Assembly (NCBI GenBank): GCA_030062745.1
Contig: CP099842.1
Coordinates: 2,728,001 to 2,792,000 of the forward strand
DNA from: Capitulum mitella
Taxonomy: Eukaryota; Arthropoda; Thecostraca; Pollicipedomorpha; Pollicipedidae
DNA length: 64,000 bases
Reading direction: 5' to 3'
The notes below the pieces were generated by a model. It was not told where the DNA came from, ran no database searches, and worked only from the letters and a program-made list of their open reading frames with translations. The first letter of the stretch is position 1, and each line of letters starts with the position of its first letter. Positions 21,537 to 34,344 of this stretch are shown one piece after another. A program made the translations under genes and the position numbers.

Positions 21537-23560
21537 TGAGCAGCTCAAAACACCCGTGGAAAATAGGTCAAAAGCATAGGCATCACTGCAGGGATAGTCA
21601 TCTGGGTAAAAAATCTTGGAAGCTACCTCATAGAGAATCCAGTTACGAAGAAAATGGGGAAGTAACTATTTTCTGGTTGAGTGGTTTGACTATAGATTCA
21701 TGATTCGGTGCCCAGTGGTTGAGTATAAGTAGGTGTTAATATGCTGAAAACGTTATGGCTGGGTCGGGCCGGCCGCCAAGTATCATTTTTCTGCTGAATG
21801 GAATTAGACTTACTCGGGCTACGGCCTTGCTCGTAACGGATAGTGGAATGAGAATTTAGAACAGAAGCATGTGAGCATGGCTTCTATTACGAGCAGATCG
21901 CGTCTCTTTTATGAAATAAGCAGGACGCATACAAAACACATTTATTTGCCATAGCCCTTACTGAGTTACACATTTATTTGCCGTAGCTCTTCCTGCATTT
22001 ATACATTCATTTTCCATAGCCCCTACTTGGATTATACATTTATTTGTCGTAGTCCTTACTGCCCTCTCTCCACACCCACCACCCGTCTGCTAAATGTTTG
22101 ACTGTTTGGGAAAACAATGGAGGCAAGATACAATAAACAAGTCACCTCGACACCTTTTCACTTTTCCAATTGGAGGTGACCGTTCGCAATATGTGTTAAT
22201 AAATAATGAAGAAAAAACACCTAAGGCATTTCAGTGAACAAGCCATCGCCGTGTTTGGTGGAAAAATAGGGGAATGCTCATGACTTTTCTGTCGAATTAC
22301 CATTTGAAGGTAATGTTTATGTCTTACAGCTTCTACGACAACCCGTTCTCCATCAGCAGAACTACTTAGCAGCTCAAAGCTATGTGGCCTTTTCTATACG
22401 CCAAGGCAGCTAAAGCCTGAACTGGCGCCATAAACTACACTGACACGTCTCCGCACGGATTTGCCTCAGAGCTTTAAACCATCAGTTTGTTAAAGACGAG
22501 CTGGCTCCACTCGTAAACCCATCAACCGACAGGGCTTGAAACTTTGCTTTTAATCGCCAGTTTTACGGCCAGATAAACGACTCTCATCCGACAAGGAAAG
22601 TGCAGAACGCTTGTAAAACGTATTGTCATTTACAAAACGTCCTCCAGACGAGCTTATAACGTCCAGTACACCCCCAACGTTCTTCCTGTTCCAACCCGTC
22701 CACTCAAGGCCGACACTGCCGTGTTGATTCCACGAGGCACGTTTGGCCGTTCTTCACGCAGCTCCGCAGCTCCTTCACTCTCTGCGGTTTCCTGATCTCC
22801 CGCCTGACGGACGCTGGCGACCGCTTCTCCCCACGCCTGGGAACTCCGAGTGTCCTGTGATCGGGGGCTCTGAGGCTGGGTCACACAAAGCATGCGACGA
22901 CGAGGATAGAGGGAAGGTCGCAAGGGAACTGTTGGGAATCTTCAGAGGCTTTTAGTGTGATTATTGCCGTTCAACATTTTTCAGTAGTCGTTTGCGCTAG
23001 CGTGAGAAGCCTCGTAGGTAATAGTCCTCGTTATTACAAGGTCGGGGAACAGTGCGTTAATTAAGCATGGGGCGGTAGGCTTTGAGGCAGGAGTTTAAAA
23101 TCACTGCAGCCTGCGCGGGACAACATCAGGTTCATGATTCAAGACTCTTATCATCCGAGACGATCTTTTTGTCGTTTTTCTACAGGCTTAGACCGCTTAA
23201 TTCAATGAGGTTGCCATTTATCATCAAAGCAAGTCATGAAAAATGCACATCCTTTAAGATGGACATCTATCATCTATCATCTGTCACCATCGCATACTGA
23301 TTTAGCGGCGTTTGGTCGCTGGCCAGTTGCCAGGTGCACAGTAGTTGGACTGCAATGAAACGTCTTCATTGACTCGCTGCGGCGAGAATTCGTTGGCTAG
23401 GCTGTCATCGGCTGTAGCAAATTGGCTCAGCTTTTCCTCTGTCTCACTCAATTATTATCTAATTTAAGCGGGTGAGCCGCGCTGGCTAACGGGTTACTAC
23501 AACTCACTCTCACACAAGTCATCAGGAAAGCCGTGCCTTCTGCGGTCGGGCCAGAGGTTA
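21537..23560. other. Intergenic region, nothing recognised
   Basis: A three-fold ATACATTTATTTGCC/GTAGTCC pattern occurs near 21,940-22,060 (short imperfect tandem copies, about 45 bp apart). No coding exon supported. Confidence 0.5.
21935..22060 (+). repeat. Short imperfect tandem repeat (ACATTTATTTGCCATAGCCC)
   Basis: Four diverged copies of ACATTTATTTGCCATAGCC, with variants CCGTAGCTC, TCCATAGCCC and TCGTAGTCC, at a spacing of about 36-45 bases. Confidence 0.65.
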
Positions 23561-23574
23561 ATGCAGCGGAAGAA

Positions 23575-23800
23575 ATCTGGGCGCGGTAATTACTGGTGCG
23601 CCGAGACCGCCTCCTGCTCGGCTGCACGGCGAGCGGGGCGGCATTTCCGCGGGGTCGGCCTCCCGGGCGGCCCCAGGGAGGCCCCTCCCCTGGGCCCCTC
23701 CCCCGGGCCAGCTCCGTGCCCGCTCGCCGAGTGCCGCCGGGTCTGCAGGACGATGCCGTCCGAGCCCGGAGGACGCAGACGGGCGGTGGGAACTGGCGGC
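23575..23800. promoter_or_regulatory. CpG-rich island with GGGGAGGGGC-type boxes
   Basis: A GC-rich block of about 200 bp in AT-rich surroundings. It carries two CCCCTCCCCTGGG-like SP1/KLF-type boxes near 23,680-23,710. Open frames on both strands here reflect GC content. No transcription start can be assigned. Confidence 0.35.
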
Positions 23801-24009
23801 CTTTAGAACGCTATCGAACGACATGACCGGCGTTAATCTTCCCGCCCGCGGACCGGTAAACCGGCGAGAAGCAATGCCTGCGGCTTGGTGCGTTTGGAAG
23901 CGCGCTCTGTTCGCGCACAGTGGACCGGACCCTGACTCAGTGCTTTGTTCTCGGCCAAATCCGGGCATCACAAAGAAATCTCGTGCCGTGTGGGTAGACG
24001 TGTCATGAT

Positions 24010-26330
24010 CCACGGCGTGAACTCGGCAGCGTAGCAGCGTAGCTGGAGACTCTGGTATCTTACGGTGCATAGTGGCCAGAACTGAAAGAAAGCATAAACA
24101 TTGGAGGCATTCTGTGCACATGTCCATCAAGTCATCCGTTATGCTTTCGTGGGCATGATCTGTTCTCTTCTTCAGGTCCGGATATTTAGCAGAAAAATGT
24201 TCTCACTTCTAGTAAACAAAAAAATGCTAGCTAAAATAGAGTTTCAGATATTTGTTTTTGGAACGCTTTCTCAGAGGAGTCTGAATACTCTTCAATTAAC
24301 TGGTATTTTACGTTCCAAACATGCAACATATTACATTCGGAACTAGCATACTTGCAGGCGACTTAGTGCCGTATGACACAGCTTGACCTGTCTTACCAGT
24401 TTCCTCAGACGTAAGTGTATTGGCGTGCTATGCATACACTTACACGTATGTCGGCTTGACGTCTGTTTTGTCCGATTTGCTCGTAAATATGGCTTCCCCA
24501 ATCGGTCAAATATTGATGACCTGTAATCTTGAAGACAAGCTGAGACTTTAAAACGTGGCATACCCTGCGTCGTATCATAAACAATCACAAAAAAGATCCA
24601 ATTATCGTTTGAGTCAGTCAGTCGATCCCTTGGTTGTTGTGGAGTTGGGGGGGGGGGAGGGCTAAATGCAAACTCCCCTCTGTCCATGGAAAACTTGCTT
24701 CCACTTGTGAAAGGTGGCGACGTACCCAAGGAGGTGGCGCATTAAAACACAGACGTACCCTCTGTCTCGTGCCAGACTTACTGAAGACCTTGGTAAAGTT
24801 GAACCAACGTTCAAGCTTTACATACTTACTACAGAAAATTCACAGACGGCCACATTGTTACTCGTAAACAGGCTTGCCTATGGATGACATCGGATGAAGT
24901 CGCGGTGGACATTTTGTACCCTGAAGCTGGTGGGGAATTCATCAGCCAAGCACCACTTCCCCTTCCATACACTCACGAGTAACTCCCTCCTTCCAAGGGC
25001 CCTTCATTGTACTTGGTGGTTTCACGCCATATCTGCTTAAATGAAATACGACGAATGAAATACGTATAATCGCTCTTACCACCTTACCTTCCAAAGCCGT
25101 TGGCTGCTATCTTGAAGCGCTGTTTCGCAGAACATATAGTTAGGGACAGACATCTAGGAACAGATCTTGAGAGGGAAACCGATCAGTTTCGAACAACTAA
25201 AATTGTTTCGGTGTGTCAAAAATGCTGTGCCGATTTGTTCCCGTGGGCCAAAAATAGTGTACCGTACAGTGGCGTGTGAAATCGCTTGCATTGCTAGAAT
25301 GGCGGCATTCAAAGTTTGGCCCAAAATATGCAGTCACTACTTGCAAGAATCTGCTCAAAGGACTGCAATGCAGAGACAAAAACATGTGCTACGCAGCTGC
25401 AATGCCAGCACAAGTCCTTGCAGAAATTCTTCGGGGAAAAACGTGTGCAGCACTCACCGCTACATGGCGACCATGCTCACAACTGAAACGATTAAATGCT
25501 AAGCCGATCTCAAATTACACTCACGGAAGCTTTTTCGCACTAAAGTAGCTGCTTTGTTGCTGAGAACATCAGTCGAACATGTTTGCCGCCTGAGGATTTT
25601 TGTGTGGTCAGATTTTCCCTAAGGATTTCGTCGACCTTGACAACCTCTTAGCTTTCACGATAATCCCGTGTTCCGCTAATTTCGGACGACGAAAAACGAA
25701 AATAAAACGGTTAGTAGCCGCAAGGAATTCCTGAAGTATGTGCATGAGATTGCCCTGTGCAAACAGCCAATTTTTCTGATGGAACGCATTGAAGGTTCCC
25801 GCCTAGAAATTGAGGGAAAGCAGAGAAACGCAGTCATGCCTCCTAATGCGTATCTGATATTTTCCATTGAAGAGCTCGACGTCGCCTTTGTGGTCGACAC
25901 AATTAGCCACAACGTGCACGACATCACATGGGGCAAAAAACAACATGGCTTCGACGTAAAGGCCTGATAGAAAGAGCGATGGATGTACTAGCTCTTTAGT
26001 TTGAATTAGTTCCTCTTTCACGCAAAGCGCTGGTTTCGGAGCGGCGCAACGAGCAATGGTGTATATGGTACATGAGCATAAAAACAGATGTAACACATTT
26101 CGAGTTGGACGCAGACGTAAATGGCCCTAACCACTGTTCTCTTGCGTTTACTGGGGGATGTAGCAGTGTGCGAGCTCCGGCATTAACAACTGAAGTACCA
26201 AAGTCGGCTAACACCAGCGGAACAGGAATTCCCACGCACGAGCTCGTCCGCCGCGCCTTCAGAATCCACCGCTGCCTTAAGAAATCGTTAAAGAAGATAC
26301 CGATCTCAGGGGCCATCAGTTATCGGTAGC
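24010..26330. other. Intergenic region, no gene confirmed
   Basis: A G-run block at 24,645-24,660 followed by ATGCAAACTCCCC resembles a piece at 50.48 kb (GGGACATTTGCATTCTCCCC, inverted order of bases within the block) and may be an eroded repeat. Frames of 75-111 codons at 25.2-26.1 kb have no motif. Confidence 0.45.
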
Positions 26331-26351
26331 CGCCGGTTGCAGGCCGCCATT

Positions 26352-26359
26352 ATGCAAAT
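26352..26359 (+). promoter_or_regulatory. POU octamer ATGCAAAT in a non-coding block
   Basis: GCCATTATGCAAATGGCC contains a perfect octamer. The surrounding block 26,320-26,440 is GC-rich and evenly composed, like a conserved non-coding element. Conservation cannot be tested here. Confidence 0.3.
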
Positions 26360-26599
26360 GGCCGTGGGAAAGCAGCGCGCGGGCCCGACCGGGCGTCGAT
26401 CGGTAGCGGCGGACCAGGTCGCCGGCCGCGTAATGAGCCTGGCTGGGGGCACAAAAACAGGGGTTCTCACGATCTTCTCCCCGGCTTCCCCTCACGCAGT
26501 CGCGTCCTCTATTCAAATACGCTGCATGCAACAAAATGTGGAGAGAAGCGCCAGGATGTTTTTAATCGATGACGAGGGTTTGATCTGCTCTTCTTGAAA

Positions 26600-28700
26600 G
26601 GATGGGCAGACTGCGCTCCAGAATGGAGGGAGCTCCATGTTGAATGCGTGAGTTTCGGCGGCAACAGGCGCATTCAGCTGTATTTTTATTTCTTGTTCAT
26701 TCTCGTCGTAACCAAAAAATAAAAATGCTGACACCCGCGAACCTTACACTAAGCAAAAACTAGTTGTACGATGAAACAAATACCACGGAAACTGGCGTCA
26801 CTATACCGACAAATCAACTTTTATTTACTCCCACGACCACGACAACAATAGACGACTGCGTAAGATTCGCCGTGCTCTTGACACGACGAGATGTCAGGGG
26901 CCAGGTGACGATGGCGGCCAAAAGTGCCGGATATCGGCGCAGCCATGTACGCGGGATCCCTTCCTGTCATCTCTCGTGGGCAGCGGGCGCCCTCGTCTGG
27001 CCCTCGTGATCACAGGCACCGCCCCGCCATTGTTAAAATTAGCCGGCCTCCCAATCCAGTAATTATTACCGCATTACCCTTCACGAATGACCGGCGCACT
27101 TTTTTGCCACACTGTGGAGTATTCTGCGGTACAGTCCGCCCTGTTCGGTTCATCCTGCAATGCTGGCGGGCGTAATGAAACCTTGTCAAAAATAACCTGA
27201 CTCTCTGCAGATATCTAGCCGCTCAGGCTCATTCGCCACAGATGTTAGGTCCTGCATGAGGTCGCTCAGGAAGGTCAGTCAAGTTTAATTTGTGGGTTAT
27301 TAACTTTTGTGGTGAGATCCTTCTCACGTGAGTGCAGAGAACAATTACAGATCCTCTCCGGCCGAGAATGTGGCTTTAGCCGGCAGAACAGTTTCCCGTG
27401 ATTGTGTGTGACAACTGTCGACTCATACACTGGTGCATTAGCAACAAAATGTTGTTATGATAACGTCCTGCGGTGCCCGTTTTCCGACAAAAAGTGTGTC
27501 ATCTGATCACCGCAATCGAAAAGACGATCCAAGGCTATTCGGGAAGTCCCGTCATCATCACGGGATGTTAAGCTCACAGCATTAACTGGGACACATTAGT
27601 CATTTCCATAACCGCAATTTATAATTGTTTCGTCACATGTTATCCGAAAAGATTTCCTGCGTTCCAAATTTTCACCGTAACTTTGAATTACCATAAAATT
27701 ACCCCTGAAGCTTCAAATAAACAACACTTTCAGGTCAATTACAGGACTTTGGTGCGTACAAAATTGTTTTTCCCTGTGAAGACTATAACTATAAGAAAAC
27801 ATATTCCATTATGGCCATGATTTTATCGTCGAATCCATACGTAGCGGGTAACAGCTATAATTTTATCATCCTAAAAACAATTCCTGAGGACGTGCATGTG
27901 TCTCTTCATGAGGAGCTGAATTTTCGCCATTAAGTTGAAAAAGTGGCCACAACAGGCGGTGCTAAGGTCGAGTTTAAGTACGGATGGCATGGAGATCGCA
28001 TCTCTCTGACTTATTCGTCTCCCCCAGCCAACCGACAGGTAGTGGGAGCCACCGGTTCGCACTCGCCCTCTGTGAACATCTCTTTGTTCAGATAAATAAG
28101 CGTCTATTCGTGCTTGCTCATTATTGATGGCAAATACAGTGTAACACGTGCAGTGAATGTGATGCTGAAAGTAAAACCTTGGTTATTATAAACCACGTGT
28201 AACGTAATCAGGTATCTTATAACAAAAGCAGTGAGAAACAACTGACACGCATACGTGCGCGTTTGCTATGCTGATACGGAAGTTACGTGAAATGAACTTC
28301 CAGGATACAAGCATATCAGACCCAAGCAATCGTAGCAATTATTCCGTCAGAACACGCGTTCGGTCACAGGACCAGCCGTCGTCGACCTGGCGAGCCTTCA
28401 GCCCGCTGAAGCCGCCATGTTTCGCCCAGAGAGCGATTTAGGCTCGGGTCATTAGAGGTCAACGGGCGGCTTCATCAGAAATCCTGTGTGTAATTTCGCC
28501 GAATAGCGGACGGGTTGGGTGGAACCAGCCCACTGATAATCGCTGGAATCGCGGATGATTGCTAGGTGATTACAGGGCAGGCAGTCGGATGGAGATGTGA
28601 GCTCTGGAAGGCAGGCCAATTTGTTCCCTGGCGGTGAAAGGCCAGAGAGCTCGGTGATGGTTTTCGTGCGACGAACAAATGATCGTAAAGTAAACATATC
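26600..28700. other. Intergenic region with homeodomain-like sites, no gene seen
   Basis: CCAGTAATTATTACCGCATTA near 27,057-27,077 is a palindromic homeodomain core (TAATTA). The rest is unremarkable AT-rich DNA. Confidence 0.45.
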
Positions 28701-29790
28701 GTTAGATTCATTTAGTGTCGCATAATCATATGAGGAAATTATGAAGTAAACATGCAGACTTGAATCTCACTTTCACACTTAAGTCCTTTGGTCTTTGGCT
28801 AAACCGAACACCTTTGTTTTTATGCTGTTTTCTGCTTAGCGCACAGGGATCACTTCGTCGCACTTACATTGAGGAAACATATTTTATGCCAACCAGAAAG
28901 CTAAAAAACTGGTTGGGGAGCCGCCATAAACAAAGGCAGTTATTCGGACCCCAGCCCAGCCGCTGGAGTCGTGCCGGGCCGTGCCGGTCGATATCTAGCG
29001 TGTCGTTGGCGTCTCATCGCAGTTGCGCCCTGCTCCGGGGACCGTTTGCCACAGGCCTCACGGTACGGGCCGCCTGCCTATACGCCGGTCAGACTCGCGG
29101 GGTGTGCCGTTCCCGTGATCCCGTGATGGCAATGCTAAAAAGCCAGACGGATAGACATATTGGCCTTACTGACCTCACGGCGTACTGTCCAACGAATTGC
29201 AGCGCAGAAATCGCAGACAAAACTTCTGTGCTTTCATCAGCGGTAAGATCGCATCGAAAATACGTATTGAAGACATGTAGACAGCGCATCGCACTTCAAA
29301 ACCTTGCTGGTGCACGCATGCAGCACACAAAGGCAACGTAATTAAATGTGGGCTTATTGTGAGACATTTTCCTGGCGGAGCCTCTCTTTTCCCACTTGCA
29401 GTCTCCTGCGCTGATTTCAGGAGCGAGAATTCCGAAGGTCTCAGGGGCCCATTTCGAGGATTTTTTTTATTTTTCAGAGCCTGTGAGCTGAGTAAGTATC
29501 CGGGAAATGTGACGGCTATTTCGGATTCAGGAGGCTCTGTGCTTCACTTTTTTGTTCGCACCGTTTCCCCATCTTTTCCGAAGGCTGAAGATTCCCAATG
29601 CAGAAGGCGCCTTCCACCGACGTTTGTTTTTTAAGGCGACAGTTGCATTCTCGTCAAAATGGAAAGAGATGTTCACGGCTGCATTGTCGATGACACTAAA
29701 GATGATTCAGTTTCCCTGGAAATATCGCAACCCTGAGTTTCTCATGACGGTTTTTTATCTCCTCGGTCGAGTTTTTCCGCCTCTGCCTCA
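28700..29790. other. Intergenic region, no gene confirmed
   Basis: A 193-codon plus frame (28760-29341) starts with hydrophobic residues but shows no domain and no conserved splice context. It probably arises by chance. Confidence 0.45.
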
Positions 29791-29794
29791 GGTC

Positions 29795-30025
29795 TGTCCG
29801 GGCTGAGAGGCGGCGGCCGGGCCGCCTCGGCTCGCCCGGCCGTCAGAGGCCTGCGGTGAGGCGCAGGTCCGCCGTCACCCCCGGATCCCGCCGACGCCGG
29901 CGACAATGGGCCGAGACGGACGTCCTGTGCCGGCCCCGGACCGGCCGCCGCATTACGGTCCGGCAGCGCCGCCCCGTCCTGAGTTAGGTGACGGACGGAC
30001 GCCGGCCAGGGCGACCAGGGTAACG
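29795..30025. promoter_or_regulatory. CpG-rich island at the left edge of the GC-rich half
   Basis: Dense CpG, with CCGGCCG and GGACCGGCCGCC motifs and abrupt borders against AT-rich DNA. The first strong member of the series of islands that continues to the right end. Confidence 0.4.
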
Positions 30026-32040
30026 ACTAACGCGCGGTTAAGTGACGGCTCGCGCTGATGCTTGACTGGGGTCGGCTTCAGACCGACGCCGGCTTGGGTT
30101 AGCGCGTCAGAACCGCACCATTTCGGTGACGGCTATGGTACAGTCCCCGACAGGGAGGGGAGGTTAACGACGCTTCGCGGATGAGGATGGTGAAACTCGC
30201 TGGCCCGTTTCGCGCGCTGACGCTGAGCTTAGCCCAATAATGGCCAGCGATCAGCTGTATTTTTAGGCCTCGAACAATGACAATGCCTTGCACCTCCCGC
30301 TCTGACTGTCGTCACCAAAACGGCTTGCAGCCGCGCGACGCAGTGACAACTCGCAGTGACGATCGAAAAGCCTGATTACCGCTCCATTGCTGGGCCAGGA
30401 ATTCGGCTCAGGTCGCGAGCCTGACGCCGCCACCAGACGTCAGGTGCGATTTCCGCACTCATCTTCAGCCGAGAACAATCGGGCCTCGGCCGGCCCATTG
30501 TTTGCGTCCGTCAGAGGCGGGAACCGTTCCCAGATTACCGGATAGTTCACGGCGTGCGGACAGAGGGTCGATCCCACATTTACACCTGGACTCATCGTGA
30601 CTTAGGCGGTCGCTTGTGGGAAAAGTTTTTACAATTACACGTCGATGAATAGGCATTCAGCAGCGGATGCGCGGTTGCGGCACATCAGTGAGTGACACGG
30701 GATAAAGGACATTTTCCCACCGACGAAGGACGCTGGAATTAAATGAACTCATCGGAACTCGCACATGATTTGTCTGTCAGATGGAATTCCTTTATTTCGG
30801 GATATTTCGTCGTGTGTATGCAGCTCTCAAGGTCGTGTGAAAATAATACAATGGGCCAAGATCATCGATCTGAATGATCAGTATCGGAGATTTAAATGAG
30901 TTTAATTCAAACGCCACGCAATCTGATGTGGCCATGTGGTTTGGAAGACCTTGAGCGGGCGGGCAATGGTGTTTTTTTTCTTGAAGTAGCCGACGGGTCC
31001 AAATGAGAAAACCATTTATAGTGCCGGGATAAATGCTAGTAATAACACAATTCCGCAACAAGCGCATTCAATAGAAAACGAAACCATTTTTTCGGGGCAT
31101 TGCATTGTCGCGTACATCGGCATACCAGCATCCGAAACGGGGTTCAAGCAGTATAGGTGCGCAGCATGATATTTGGATCACGCTTGGCATGGCGATCATT
31201 CCCATGTGCTTTTTTACCGATCCAAGGCAAATTTTCGGTGTCCATGAATTGAATGTAGTACTGTATAAAAGCTGGTGAATAAAACTACCCAATTTTCAGA
31301 ACGCTTTACATCTTGTATATGGGCCAGTGCATAGTTCTGTCATGTCTGACAGCAGTTCGTGATGGAATGAAAAGAACCCACGCAGGTTGTATGATCGCCT
31401 TATATTGTCATTTGCCAGTCGTAACCTATTGCTCAGTACATGCTTTGCACCGGATTGCGTCCATTTAAGCAGTACCGCCCTAATAATGACTCACTCTGAG
31501 AGCTGCAGGCAGACTGGCAGCGTCAGGTGGCGTGCGCCGTGTGCTGTCTGCGCCGCCAGTGGTTAGACGCTGCCCTGTAGGTCTCGTGGCCGGACGTGCA
31601 AAAATGCTGCGCTGCCAGTCCTTTTGCTGGCTGTTTCTGCCGGTTTGTTTTCGTGCACGCCTCGTCGGAGATTCTCTCTGTTAGATGGAATTTTCGTCAT
31701 GCCTTCCGAGGTTGAGCATCTCGGTTTTCGAACGACACTTGGACAGCTTGTGATCTTTCGGCCCTCTGTCGATAGTGGGGCGTTTTTTGCCTGGTACGGC
31801 AGCGCCTTGCCGCGCAACATCACGTGTCCTGAGCAGCGGCGACCACATCCAGAGACCGTCCAAAGCGGCTCAGCAGCACACAGGCCGAGCGCAGCGCGAT
31901 GCAACTTACTAGATTTTACCGACTTGTCCGTACAATATGCCCTACAAAAGAAAGAATGGCTCATCCGACCGAGAGAAAAGAAAGCGAAGTCCGTGGCGCT
32001 GGATTTTTCCCCCGCACAACTCTTGGCAGTTGGCCCGCCT
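30026..32040. other. Intergenic region, nothing recognised
   Basis: Repeated GTGACGG and GTTAACGAC-like words occur near 29,990-30,180. No coding exon supported in the plus or minus frames around 31.6-32.0 kb. Confidence 0.45.
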
Positions 32041-32445
32041 CTTCCTCGCCCCTGGCAATAGCCGTTCCCTCAGTGGGCTTCGACGGTAGATCCCGCCCCG
32101 GCGACAGAACCGCCCCTCCCGATCTCCGGCGCCGCTCCACGCCGCCCGTCCCCGGATCGAGCACTTATCACGCTCGTCCTCAATGGTCGCCACGGCCGAG
32201 AATGTCGGAGCGCCTTTTCAGACGCCGGACGACGACTCGGCCGGCCGCCACCGGCCGGCGGACAAAGCGGCGCGCGGCGAACGCGGCGCGGCGCGGCAGG
32301 CGCGGCGCGGCCGGCCACGCTTCTGTCGACGGCGGCAGACTGCCCGAGCGGATCGGTCGGAGTCGCCTCCAATGGCGGAGGACGCCGCCAAACACGGCCG
32401 GATAAAGCCCCGGATAAACCGTGATGAACCTCCACTCAGGTGAGT
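32040..32445 (+). promoter_or_regulatory. CpG island ending in a splice donor: candidate first exon
   Basis: A GC-rich block with GCGGCGCGCGGCG-type sequence ends in CCACTCAG followed by GTGAGTAGG (donor after 32439). This is the arrangement of a CpG-island promoter with a short first exon on the plus strand. No downstream exon could be matched. Confidence 0.3.
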
Positions 32446-32449
32446 AGGA

Positions 32450-33690
32450 ATTTAATTAACTGGCCCCGGCCGCCGTACGGGCGAGGGAGAAAAGGGAGCA
32501 GAAGATCCAATGGGATACGGCAGTGGTCAGGATGGCGCGACAATGGTCTTTTCTGGCCGGACAGAAGGCGTCGTTCTGTGAGCGACTGGCTTCGGGCGGA
32601 AGGTGTACAACTCGAGATCCATTTAGCCTTGCCAAGGTTATTGGCCCCTTGAGATGCTTCCAGAACGATGACGCTGGTGCCCGGTTCAAATGGCCATCAG
32701 TGGATGGCCAACCGGATGTTATTCGCGCACGCTTTCAGGCGCATAGACTTGAGTGTGACATCAAGGTCAATATACAAAGGCTATGTTGGCTATGGGCGCT
32801 CATGACAGTCAACTTCTTTAGAAGAGAAGTCAAACACAGAGAAAGAGCACGCGTCAAGCTAGGAGCGTAGTGCTCTAAGACCTCGGTGCCAAGTCATAAA
32901 GAACATTATTCAGTCCTTTCATGCGATATCGTTCAAATTGACACAGCTTTAAACATTCCAAAAAGTGGCAAAACTGTCCTCATGTCGTAACTTTTAAGCT
33001 ATTGCTGACATACCGGAGGAACAAGACTAGAACAAGGGTAATAAAACGTATACACGCCGGTGCCGAGTGACCGTGCAAGTCCTTTGTTCTCTGAGTTCGC
33101 ATACAAAACAAAGCGGAATTTTATCTCTTGGCCTGGTCACCTGTATTAATCCATGCCCGTACCAGCCATGCTCCCTTGAGCCAAACAGGCAATGCTGCTG
33201 ACTTTCCTGGCGCCAATCATTTCTGATGGAATTTCTTGACTTTGGGTGTGTTAATTAGTCGTTGCTTCCCAGATATGCAGTCTACGACGTTGGTGCATCC
33301 TTATGAGCTCAATGAGAAGAAATGGGTGCAGATGGATCTGCTGCCTGCAAGCAACAAAGACACGTATTACGTACGTTCCAAAATTTCTCCCTCTGTACTT
33401 GCTGACAGTATAGTGCAAACAGTATTCATCTGTGCGCGGTGCTCATTCTGTGCGCGGTGCTATGAATACCTGAACGTGATCCCAGCGAGCCATTAAAGAA
33501 ACCCCAGCAGGCACCAGCCTCGCCGATGTGTGTCAATGACTCTAAGCAGCTGCATGATGCCACGCCTATCGTACACTCAGGCAGTCGGTGCCACAAAGAC
33601 AAAACACGGGCTCCCAGTCGCCCGTGACTAATCTCAGCCCCTGGAAAAGCGACAGCCTCATAGAAAACCGCAGTCAAAACCCGTCTTTAA
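32450..33690. other. Intergenic or intronic DNA, nothing recognised
   Basis: Short frames only. A small tandem duplication, TGTGCGCGGTGCT, occurs at about 33,431 and 33,450. Confidence 0.45.
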
Positions 33691-33694
33691 AAAT

Positions 33695-33800
33695 CTATTA
33701 GCGTTCCGCGCCGCCACCCGGCCGGCCGGCTGCTCCGATCCATCATGGCGTCTGAGGCCGCCGCGGCCAAATTGAAACAGATTCCTGGCCAGATTTTTTA
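33695..33800. promoter_or_regulatory. CpG-rich block with CCGGCCGGCCGGC
   Basis: A (CCGG) palindrome run occurs at about 33,718-33,731, followed by an ATCATGGCG and GCCGCCGCGG stretch. It leads into the 12-bp minisatellite. Confidence 0.35.
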
Positions 33801-33899
33801 GCCGGCCGGAATTTCCATGGGCTTTTTATCCGGGCACACACACGGCGGACACATCCGCATGAAAAAACGGCGTCGGCCATCAATTATATTCGGGGCGGG

Positions 33900-34235
33900 T
33901 CGACGCTCGCAGACGGCCGGCGGACGCAGCGGCAGACTCAGCGGCAGACGCGAGAGCAGACTCACCGGCAGGTTTGGCGGCAGATTCGGCTGCAAAATCG
34001 GTGGCAAACTCGATGGTAGACGTGACGACAGACGCGGAAGCAGGCTCCGCGGCAAACTCAGCAGCAGACGCGGGGGCAGCCTCAGCAGCAGATTCGGCGG
34101 GAGACTCACAAGGAGATTCGGCGGCAGACTCGGCGGCAGACGTGGCAGCAGACGCGGCAGCAGATTTGGCGGCAGACGCGGCGGCAGACGCGGCAGCAGA
34201 CGCGGCGGAAGACTCAGCGACAGATGCGGCGGCGG
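33900..34235 (+). repeat. 12-bp minisatellite GGCGGCAGACGC
   Basis: About 27 diverged units of GGCGGCAGACKC. Because 12 is a multiple of three, all frames stay open and give Gly/Arg-rich, Ala/Asp-rich and, on the other strand, Ala/Ser-rich or Leu/Pro-rich open frames. None has a recognisable domain. Confidence 0.85.
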
Positions 34236-34344
34236 AGGGAACGCGCCATCCCAGGCACGCCGTCGACGTCGCGTTCATCGTCCGCGCGCCGTGCGGGTCA
34301 GGTTTAAAGCCGGCCGGACCAGTCTGCTCGGCATGCCCGGTACG

